Assembly (NCBI GenBank): GCA_947561395.2
Contig: OX387182.1
Span: forward strand, 37,441,949 to 37,505,948
From: Buxus sempervirens
Taxonomy: Eukaryota; Streptophyta; Magnoliopsida; Buxales; Buxaceae
DNA: 64,000 nt
Reading direction: 5' to 3'
In this document: positions 55,301-64,000 of the stretch, piece after piece
Position numbering within the stretch: position 1 is the stretch's first letter
Layout: each line of letters begins with the position of its first letter
Translations under genes and position numbers: made by a program
The notes under the pieces: generated by a model
What the model saw: the letters and a program-made list of their open reading frames with translations, nothing else
Databases searched by the model: none
What the model was told of the DNA's origin: nothing

Positions 55301-56241
55301 CGTGTAGCTCGGGATGATATGATTGAGATGGGTTGTGCTTACTGGATTTCTTTGTTGGTTTTGGTTTTAGAGTCTAGTGGGCATAGCTCGATATGGATCC
55401 ATGTTAGGAGCTAGATAGTGGAAAAGATCGTTTCTTTGCTAGTGGTAACACTTTGTTCACGTACGCGTTCCATCGTGTACCTCGATGAGGCCTTCTCTGT
55501 ATCTGGTTGGCTGCGGCTATGTTAGGATAGTACATGCCAACTCATCCTGTATCTGGTTGGGTTCTCCCGCAATAAGACGATGACCGTGTAGCTCGGCTGC
55601 GCACATAAGCCGGGAGGTGGCATAGTGAGCCTGGTTTTACACTAGTTAAAGGCGATTTATTCCATGAGTCCAACACGGACTTACCTCCAATGAGTGCACA
55701 GTATTGTTTTCGGTTACACGGTGATTGTTAATATATTTCTTTATCAGTATATGTTGTTACCGGTTTATTCGGGTTAACCGGCAAGCTTGGTGATTGTTAT
55801 TAATGCACGGTTATTCTAGGAGTATGTTTGAGAACTGTTGTTAAATGTTTTATGCATGCATTTGATACTTGCTGAGATATTTGTATCTCATTCCGTTTGT
55901 TTTGTTTTGCTTTCAGATCTTGGTGAGGACGATACTCGCAGGGTTGAGCCTGTTGCGGTTTACCTTGAGTATAGGGGAGAGGACTATTTTGTCGAGTGAC
56001 CCCTGAGATTAATTTTAGCTGTTATTTTCATTTGAGATAGTGAGTAGTTTTTGAATTGTAATTCTTTCAATTCATGGTGATTGAGTGATTGGGATATTTT
56101 AGCAAACTCTGATATTCTGTTGGTAATAATAAATCGAATGTCATGTTTTCTTACACTCTGATATGGATCCTGCGGGTTGTTTATCTAACCCTCAGGTACG
56201 AGTTACGGTTCCATTACGTAACCTGGATCTGGGGCGTTACA
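52306..56241 (+). mobile_element. Solo LTR, chromovirus-type, 3936 bp, complete, TSD TCAAC
   Basis: Starts TGTAAAATCCC (52306), ends GGGGCGTTACA (56241); TCAAC is identical at 52301-52305 and 56242-56246. It has no insertion of its own, so it is the best reference copy of this LTR type and the innermost, hence youngest, member of the nest. TATA box GTATAAAATG (52603-52612), splice donor CTAGGTAAGTA (52930-52940), the TCGGAGATGCCCCGTGTAGC words (55288-55307), the CGGCTGCGCACATAAGCCG stem-loop (about 55591-55609) and the TACTTGCTGAGATAT run-out near 55866. Confidence 0.93.
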
Positions 56242-56662
56242 TCAACCAAATCTGTAGTATCGAATCAGAAATCGATAAGTCATAGCAGGACTCAGGAAAT
56301 AAGACTGCCTTTAACTAGGGTAATATCAATGTCCACTGTGCCACCTCTCGGCTTATGTGCGAAGCCGAGTACACGATTATCGTCTTATTGCGGGAGAACC
56401 CAACTAGTACAGGGAAGGGTTGGAAAGTACTAACCAATCATAGTTCGAGTACACGATAAAATGAGGGAAAGTTGCAGCCCACTAGTACAGAGAAAGCCTC
56501 ATCGAGTACACGATGGAATGCGTGCACGAACAAAGAATTACATCTAGCAAAGAACAATCATTTCCACTATCTAGCTTCTAAATGGATCCATATCGAGCTA
56601 TGCCCACTAGACTCTAAAACAAAACCAAACACGATGTCCAGTAAGCACAACTCATCTCAATT

Positions 56663-56993
56663 ACAATCATATCATCTCGAGTACACGGGGCATCTCTGAG
56701 TACACAGAGGCATCAACATCCCAAGTACATGGGGCATCCCAAGTACACGGAAGTATAACATCTACCAAGTACATGGTCATCTCAAAGCACCTCTCCAAGT
56801 ACATGGAGGAAAAACCAAATCAATCACAATCATATCATCTCGAGTATACGGGGCATCTCTAAGTACACAGAGGCATCAACATCCAAAGTACATGGGGGCA
56901 TCCTCGAGTACACGGAAGTATAACATCTACTCAAGTACATGGGCATCTCAAAGCACCTCTCCAAGTACATGGAGGAAAAACCAAATCAAATCC
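56663..56993. repeat. 165-bp tandem duplication rich in AAGTACATGG words
   Basis: Two copies, about 56663-56827 and 56828-56993, each made of shorter repeats of (C/A)AAGTACA(C/T)GG and GGGGCATC. Similar words occur at 10310-10380 and, in the other direction, at 55283-55320, all at the matching place in chromovirus-type LTRs. Confidence 0.85.
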
Positions 56994-58764
56994 AAATCCC
57001 AATCTTTTTTCAATCATTTTAAAACCTAATTCCATAAAATTATCTCATAAAACCAAATCAATGCAAATCTTTCCATAAACATATTATTCCAGAATAATTC
57101 AAGTTAAGAATCAAATGCTAATAGTTCAAGTTTGACCAGATTAGTAAAATTAGGAATTAATAGCCACGACTTAGTCTAAAACAACTAAATCTTATAAGTA
57201 TTTATCCATAGTCTTACCGTTTTCCAAATAAACCTCTAACACCCCTCTTCATACACCAACCATTTACCTTATATGAGGAATTATGAACTAACTATTTAAT
57301 AAAATAATTTTCTGTATAATCTCCTCTGGACATCTACAATTTAAACTCAGTGTACATCACAAGTGTTGAAACTAAACATGAAACCATTTCGTCAAATCTG
57401 TAGATAATTACTTGAATAAACTTATTATTATATAAATGCGTATCATCTCTTTATAATAAAATTTCCCATCATTTCCCAGAATAAAACAACCCTTCATTTA
57501 TCCAATTTTTCCCTATTCCTCCCTTTAATTTTATTAAAATAAATCCATGAATGAAATCAACAATTAATACAATAATTAAATTTCGTTATTTTGAGGTCGC
57601 CTAGCTTGGGCGTCCATGTGTTTCTCTACAAGTTTGGTCACCTGGTACATCGCCTAGGCGATGTACTGGGCGCCCATACAAATTTTTCCCAGATTTGATC
57701 ACCTAGCCTGGGTGCCTAGGCGCCTTGGTTGGGCGATCCCAATAGTAGAAATCGCAACATTCTGTAACTCGAATTCCTCCAACTCTGAATTGATTTTCGT
57801 CCGCCAAGACACTTCAATCACAATCTACATCAACTTGACAACTCAACCACACATACTTAGATTTAATTGAAACACAATTCCAAACGATTACAAATTATCC
57901 GCCATTAACGTACCAAACAAAGAGTATATTTTGTTCAATGTCATGATCCAGATTTTAGCTCATAAAATCAAACGATAAATCGGTTTTCTAAAGGTTCTAC
58001 TTACGTCTAAAATGGCATTCGAACCCAATTCCTTCCTGAGTTTCAGATTTTGAGCTCAAACAATTGTATCAACAGATCACCTCACTTTGTTTCTGATCTC
58101 TCTCTGGAACCAGCGATTTGTGTCACTCCGATCACCAAGCAACAGTCGGATGTCCTCTCCTTGAATCTGATCTTCAGATCTAACGAATCTCTCCTGCAAT
58201 TCCTTTCTTCTCCTCCAAACCCTAGATCCCTTTCTTCCTTCTCTGAATTCTGTAACACACGAACAACTAACCTCCAACCTCGAATTAAACCACCCTCCTT
58301 ATATAGCTGCCGCCAATGCACTTGTTATAAGTCGGATTGGATGCTTGCCACTCCAGCAAACTTCCAGCATGAGCACGATTAAAACGCCTTGATTCCATGC
58401 TCGCCACACTATTGAACCACCAAGAATCCATCCAATAAAATTTTAACAATTACTCTTACCTTTATCAACACATTTCCCCATCGGGTATACTCGAAATCTC
58501 AAATTCAAACCTTTTATTCTCCTTTTCTGCAAAATTTGCCATTTAAAAATTATTTTAATTTACTAAAACGAAATTTTAATTATATTAAAATTTGGGATTT
58601 TACAAAAGGGTAGTAAAATATAGAAAGTCTGGACACGTGGCAAAACCTGCCAAGTGGCAAACTAAAGCACTGAAAGACAAAATGTCAAATCAAATCTAAT
58701 CAATGTCAAATCAGAGATCAAATCAAATCAGATCTCAAAAATCTGACGTAATAGTATATAGTAT

Positions 58765-59125
58765 ACGGTTATGCTATAACTGTATACCATATACGGTTGC
58801 AGATGATTCTCTAATGATTGCAGATCTGTCAAGGATCTGATAAAACCGTACATTAAATACGATTGTATCAAAACCGTATATCATGTACGGTCCCAAGATA
58901 TGAAAATTTTGTCAGAGATCTGTCACAAGATCAAATCGGATCAAAAAATATTTTTGCAACTGTACTTAAAGTATGGTTACAACACAACTATATTTAATGT
59001 ATGGTTTTGAAAGATTTAATCAAAATCTTATCCTCTACGTAGATCTGCCACGTGGATGAATTTGATCATTGCCAATGGGACGTCCAAACCGTATATTTTG
59101 GCCAAAACCATATACAATATACGAT
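58765..59125 (+). repeat. 28-bp palindrome units with divergent arms in LTR U3
   Basis: Units at 58765, 58859 and 58973, each followed exactly 28 bp later by the start of another (58793, 58887, 59001), with arms of ACGGTT/AACCGTATA type and inserted spacer between groups. A further AACCGTATA and ATATACGAT pair lies near 59085-59125. The TATA box at 59139 follows directly. Confidence 0.75.
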
Positions 59126-59861
59126 CTAGACTTTTCTTCTATAAATAGGGCATGTTCGACCCTATGCAAGAGGTTTGTGATCTTTTTAGCCTTTGTGTGT
59201 CTCTGATACCCTTTGCTACCTTTTGAAACCTCTTCTAATCCTCTTAAACCCTTTCCAAATCCCTTAAATCCTTTACCAATATCTCCTAACTTTCTTTTGG
59301 ATAAGAGAAGCCACTTTGGAAGTGAAAAAGAAGGACCAAGGCTGCTATCCAAGGTCTTACAAGGAGTTCAAAACATTTTTAGGAGTTCCCACCTTGAAAG
59401 GTAAGCTCCATACCTTCATTTGCTTTACATATGTGAGTTTCCCTTAATAAAAACAAATTTACATGTTATTTCTATATTTGTGAGCTCCACTCCCCTTCTT
59501 CTTAAAATTCCTTGACCATGGAGGAAAGGTAAGGATCATACCTTGAAGGCATGATCACATACACACAAATGGGAGAAAGAAGAGGTGTTTCCTTCATCAT
59601 TTTCTTTTTATTAAATAAGTCTGTTTTGGAGTCTAGAAGGAGGAAGGGATTTAAGCCATAAAGTTGGCATGGTTGGATCATTTCTTTTTATGTTTCCTTT
59701 GTTCTCTCTTTTCCAGATAAGATGTAATCCCCTTTAATCCCTATTATCCCTTCTTAGGTTTCAATTTACTAAGTGTTTTATTCGTTCTTGAATTGGGGCA
59801 AGGGTAAGAATATATGCACACTTTGCATGAATGCACACACCTTCACTTGACTACTATTCAT

Positions 59862-60181
59862 GCTCACTTTTCATGCTAACACACACCACTTTGCATGTTC
59901 CATTCCTTTAGCATGATTATTTCGTTTTTTGTTGTCTATACATGCATGGTTTGGCCGAGACCCGAGCATAGTCCTTTCAGGTCATAGGGTTAATCTCTTC
60001 CTGCAAGGAATTGACCTCTTTGCTCACTTTTCATTCTAACACACACTACTTTGCATGTTCCATTCCTTTAGCATGATTATTCCCTTTTTTTGTTGTCTAT
60101 GCATGCATGGTTTAGCTGAGACCCAACCATAGGCCTTTCGAGCCCTAGGGTTAATTTTTTCCTATAAGGAATTACCCTCTT
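59862..60181 (+). repeat. 160-bp tandem duplication in LTR leader
   Basis: Copies begin at 59862 and 60022 (GCTCACTTTTCAT), both with CACTTTGCATGTTCCATTCC or a close variant and a CATGCATGGTTT word. Close but not identical. Lies downstream of the donor at 59401 within the 51668 LTR. Confidence 0.85.
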
Positions 60182-60459
60182 TGCTTAACACAAAGGTGGG
60201 GAATCTCTCCCTCACCTATAAACCTTGGAATTTTATTCAAGTGAGATGTAGAGAAGGCCCCTAGCCTCTCTCTCCACTCTCCATTTGGTACAAATCACGT
60301 AGTAAATAGGTTTAATAAGCTTAAAATCAAGTTGGAAAACTGTTGTGGGTCAACACAGTGACCCACAAACTGTTCCAGACTCACCAAGGATAAGGGGGAC
60401 CCCAAAACCCTCTTAGAAAACCAGAATCTTAGTTTTTAGTAAGCAACCACATACTCAGA

Positions 60460-60519
60460 GCGGTTTTGCTCTAACCATATAACATATACGATTATAGCAA
60501 AACCGTATGATGTACATGG
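60460..60519 (+). repeat. Two 28-bp palindrome units downstream in the same LTR
   Basis: Units at 60460 and 60488, then ATGG at 60516, with the arms of the 58765 array. This repeats in one LTR what the minus-strand element shows: a second array well downstream of the promoter. Confidence 0.75.
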
Positions 60520-63500
60520 TTGCACATTGAGGCTTGAAGATTTTGGATCTCTTGATTTAAACAAGATAAAAATAAATCCTTAAACTATACCACTAAACAA
60601 ACACCAGAGACCCCCCTTTGGGATTTGGGCCTTACCCTGGGCCCAATATTGAACCCATGTGGGCCTTCCAACAGGGCCCACGCCTTTCTTGCTCACTCAA
60701 ATCCACTCCAAAGTGGATTTCAAGCTACTCGAATAGCCTAAGGGCCATTTCCAAGCCCAATGAATCCCTTTAAAATCTTTAAGGAAACCCACTTAAATCT
60801 TTTGTATCTTTAAAATCACATCCCAACAAAAATAATTTAATCCAAAAGGGGACCATCCAATATAGCAACCCCAAATGGGACTTAGGCTTTCCTTAAGCCC
60901 AAATTGATAAAGCTGTGGGCCTTCCAACGGGACCCACATACCAGACAAAGATCACTTTAAGCTAAGAAAGATAAAATCAGACAAAGGGACTTAACCACTC
61001 ATGTGGTCCCCACATTGACCTAAATATATTGTGCATATCGACATAAGAGCGGGTGAGATTAAAGCGAATTGACTCATAACCAGGATGACCTATGAAACCC
61101 GTCACCCGATGGGGCAGATTGAGGTGTCTACGGACTTCTCCAAACCGTAATCGAGTACTTAATCAGAATCTCAAAAGCCACAGACCACCTAATTAGATAG
61201 CCTTTTAGGCACCCAGGTGTCTACTTGTACCCCATCAGGTAGTGGTGACTTTTCATTCTTTTCCAACATCCTGATCCTGAAGGCATACATTCCTTCACGC
61301 TTTTGCCGGATAACATGTCGAGCCACTCCCGAAAGGAGGTACCTCACCTGACCTCCTGCGTGCACCGCATCCTTCCTGACAAACCCACAATGAGTGTGGC
61401 TATCAATAATATCAAATCATCTAAAAGCATAAAATCCAAGTCTAGTACAAGGGAAACTAACACACACTCTCTCTCATCAATAAATCCAATAAAGTATGAA
61501 TAAAATAAACATTTATGACAACCTCAATATCTAATCAGGATAATAAAAGTCCTCTACTCTATAATCTGGAAAATCCCCTTGTGGATCAACCCCAACAATG
61601 TCCTCATGCTGTTCAGCTGAAAACAAAACAAAACAAAACAAAACGCAAATGAGATATGAATATCCCAGTAAGCAGCACTATGCATAAATAAACAATTTAT
61701 TTTCATATAAAGAAAGTATCATATTTCATGAACGGCGAAATAAATGAATAATCACGATACAAACTTAACAATGAAACCATGCTCAAGTAATACATCTCAA
61801 TATAGAAATACCATCTCTGCACTTGAGATATTGCTGGCCATTATAATCATGACAATTATCTCAACAAGGAACCTCAACATACATGCCAGCATAATCACTG
61901 TATGTGAACTGTTAACATACTATTTCCATGTGTATAACAAAATTTAATTTCATATTTAGTCAGTTATTATAGGACTCATGAAGAAAGATAAGTCTTTGAA
62001 AAGATACTACGTATTTACTATGCCACCATACGACTTATGAGCGAAACTAGTAAGCATAACCTAGTCATCTACTTATTGCGCAAGAAATCACATACTGGCC
62101 ACAATAATCTCAGTATAGAGTTGGCACGTACCACCCAATCATGCAGTCATCTGAATCTAAACATGTGGGGTGGCCGCTAATCAACACATATAAGGTTACC
62201 TCACTAGCCACAATAAATATGAAATGATACCCTATTGTATATGAAGACCTCCCACTGAAACTAACTAGCAATGGAAGCGTGAACGCAAACTAAGAATAAC
62301 CAACCAAAGGAAAGACCTCTTCATTCTCTAGCTTAACCCCATGGATCCATATGCAGCTATGCCCACTAGACACATACAAAGTAATACTCACTTAATATCG
62401 GTGCATAATAAGATAATGCCTAGTAAGTATATAGGGTTTTCTAAGTCTATACAAATCCAAAACATGAGCTCAATATACCAAAAATTGGTATAAAACCTTC
62501 CTGACTAATTCTAGTAAGTAAAACATGTTTAAAACCATCTTTTGCAGGTGTCGAAACCAACCAATTTGCAATAAAAAATTTGAAGTATCTAAACACCAAA
62601 CCAAGACCTATTTTAGTATAATGTGCCCAAAATCTTCTATAAATTGTATTTAATTCTTTGGCCAGCAAAAACAACTCATAAACTCTTAAATCTTATTTGT
62701 ACATTTTTTTTGGAATTACATAAAAACCATTTTATAATTGAAAAGTGCACAAAAGACAAAAAATCTGAAATTCGGGCACTCAATAAAAACCCATGTCTGT
62801 TGCTTAGTGTTCAAAATAGCGCTCAAATGTTGGTGTGTCTAGGTTTCAACGTGTGAAGTGACACTCAAACGTACCTCGTGCATTCGAAAATTGCTCTCTG
62901 TACTGGGAAAATTTCTTAGCAACACTTAGTCGCTCGCTTCAGCGCTCGAGCGACATCGAGTGGTCTAAAAATTGAACGTGATGCTAGGCATAATGCTCGA
63001 GTGCACATCAGGCATCAAGGCAAAATTCGCAATTCTGGGTTTTTTTGAACTTGTTCCGATTTTCAAACTATTTTTCTAAAACATGGTTTCTTCTCTTTAA
63101 ATCAACCTAATGGCATCTTATATCATCCCTTAATCTTGCTAAATCATTCCACATAAATAATAGGCATAATCACTAATAAAATCAATGGATTTTAATCAAA
63201 ATCTCTCTTTAGATCACAGTTCTGATATGATAAGAACAGCATTGTAACCGGCAAACCAAACTCAGTTAAGATCATCATATCCACACTACAATGTCTTCTA
63301 AAACCAAAATAAATTTATTTAAATACATTAACATGCTTCCAAAGTTTACCAATCAAGTGTATAATCCAAAAACTATGCAAGTTTTGTTTGGAAAGAGGTG
63401 CTACTTACCTCTTGATCGTCCAAGAACCACTGTTTCTTCTTCTTTTTCTTTTCTACTACCCACAATCAGATCTCTCTTCAACAAGTGATCCAACTCCAAA

Positions 63501-63875
63501 AGAAAACTCCAAGGCTTAAACGAGTAGGGTTTCTCTCTCTCTTCCTTCTACCGCCCAAAGCAAAACAACCTTTCAGAAATTTTCCCCAAACCTAACCGCA
63601 CACCCAATACATAAAACCCTATTTTATTAAGTTTGATCCCATGCTTCTCATATATTCCATTTACTATAAGCACAACCAATATAATTTAAGATATTGCCTT
63701 TAAATAACACTTACCTTATATTTCAAGATCCAACGGTGGGATTCGCCTCAAATTCTGGATCTCCTTCTACGACATGATTATCTATATAAATACATCCATG
63801 GATTAGCAAAGTTACCTTAAAATAATCAAATTAATTTAAATTAAATAATCTGAAAAATTAGGGTCTTACAGGTAC

Positions 63876-64000
63876 CATAATAAAATGAACTACCTAAAAG
63901 ATAGAAGATTGCTAAAAGGTGTCACAATGATGGTAAGGCAATCGATAGTGTGATATTTACCTACACGTTGCAGTAAGAATCAGTTCGCTGATACTTTTGC
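63876..64000 (+). pseudogene. Plus-strand fossil after the last nest
   Basis: Just after the GGTAC duplication, words such as MNYLKDRRLLKGV fit the region between RNase H and integrase. At 63943-64000 a second RNase H-like end (SKNQFADTF) appears, resembling 51330-51380. Broken. Confidence 0.5.

Larger units (their letters stand above)
51887..58604 (-). mobile_element. Solo LTR, chromovirus-type, TSD AAAGG, carrying one nested LTR
   Basis: Left end TGTAACGCCCC (51887), right end GGGATTTTACA (58604); AAAGG is identical at 51882-51886 and 58605-58609. Own sequence 51887-52300 and 56242-58604, net about 2.8 kb. Minus-strand TATA box CTATATAAGG at 58297-58306; donor GACGTAAGTAG about 57997-58007. 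Contains the GGCTTATGTGCGAAGCC stem-loop (56351-56367), a 165-bp tandem duplication (56663-56993) and a GC-rich CGCCTAGGCG cluster (57598-57740). Confidence 0.9.
51668..61389 (+). mobile_element. Solo LTR, TSD ATGAG, carrying a two-level nest
   Basis: Starts TGTAAGGACC (51668), ends AACCCACA (61389); ATGAG is identical at 51663-51667 and 61390-61394. Own sequence 51668-51881 and 58605-61389, net about 3.0 kb. Carries 28-bp palindrome units with CCGTATA-type arms (58765-59125) before a TATA box (CTATAAATAG, 59139-59148), splice donor AAAGGTAAGC (59398-59407), a 160-bp tandem duplication (59862-60181) and two more 28-bp units (60460-60519). The array and the GTGTCTAC words near the end suggest a Tat-type relative, but the end differs, so lineage is tentative. 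Confidence 0.88.
51508..63870 (-). mobile_element. Solo LTR, chromovirus-type, TSD GGTAC, carrying a three-level nest
   Basis: Left end TGTAACGCCC (51508), right end AGGGTCTTACA (63870); GGTAC is identical at 51503-51507 and 63871-63875. Own sequence is 51508-51662 and 61390-63870, net about 2.6 kb. Words shared with the 41899 LTR: the start with TGGGCCCAAAG, CGACTTATGAGCGAAAC (about 62031-62047), and a GC-rich cluster (TCGCTCGCTTCAGCGCTCGA, 62933-62952). Minus-strand splice donor GAGGTAAGTAGC (63401-63412). Confidence 0.9.
34333..64000 (+). mobile_element. Decayed Tat-like polyprotein (fossil), plus strand, host of many LTR insertions
   Basis: Pieces in collinear order on the plus strand: a gag zinc-knuckle-like end (about 35080-35310), a protease region (about 36400-36577 and 38028-38150), the pre-RT and RT region (about 49700-50620), RNase H (about 50630-51500) and the start of the integrase approach after 63870. 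All are worn, with numerous breaks, much older than the minus-strand element. Four LTR insertions with perfect 5-bp duplications split it: 36578-38027, 38211-41789, 41899-48941 and 51508-63870. Its own LTRs are not identified; the left limit at 34333 is simply where the neighbouring LTR ends, and the right side leaves the window. Confidence 0.75.

Noticed and set aside
1-64000. Host protein-coding gene in the window
   Set aside because: Every recognisable coding stretch fits a retroelement domain or antisense cargo. The only doubtful piece is 2-373.

Overview
The window is plant nuclear DNA made almost entirely of LTR retrotransposons, most likely from a dicot with a large, repeat-rich genome. 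The pointers are Ty3/gypsy elements of the Tat/Ogre and chromovirus (Tekay/Del-like) types, plant-only additional-ORF domains, U3 promoters with TATAAATAG boxes and multi-kilobase LTRs. I see no convincing host gene, rRNA, tRNA or CRISPR array.

Layout. (1) About 1-34332 is a Tat/Ogre-like element on the minus strand: 5' LTR 32520-34332, primer binding site, leader with a 16-copy tandem repeat, gag, protease, RT, two RNase H regions and integrase. Past integrase lies an additional ORF on the opposite (+) strand at 808-2581 with its own TATA promoter. The 3' LTR is not seen and probably lies left of the window. Two LTR insertions split the element: a solo LTR at 25331-28291 and a chromovirus-type LTR at 6775-23157. 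The second is itself filled by a rearranged block (9453-22752) holding a minus-strand chromovirus 3' end and a short plus-strand element, 15.3-22.75 kb, that carries another antisense ORF. (2) 34333-64000 is an older, badly decayed Tat-like polyprotein on the plus strand (gag, protease, RT, RNase H). Four solo LTRs interrupt it, and two of those are hosts of deeper nests: 41899-48941 is three LTRs deep, 51508-63870 is four LTRs deep.

Eleven LTR insertions have readable ends (TG...CA) and perfect 5-bp target duplications: GTTGG, GAAGG, AGGAC, CCTAT, GGGAT, GTTAC, CCAAG, GGTAC, ATGAG, AAAGG, TCAAC. Ten of them look like plain solo LTRs. In all five cases where one of these sits directly inside another, the inner one has the opposite orientation.

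The most unusual signal is a set of short palindrome arrays with a strict 28-bp period. They lie upstream of the TATA box in several Tat-type LTRs, in the leader of the minus-strand element, and upstream of the TATA box of the antisense ORF. A second type with a strict 39-bp period occupies the same place in another LTR family. Arm sequences differ between families while period and palindromy are kept. All boundaries come from reading the sequence; lineage names rest on motif recognition, not on searches.
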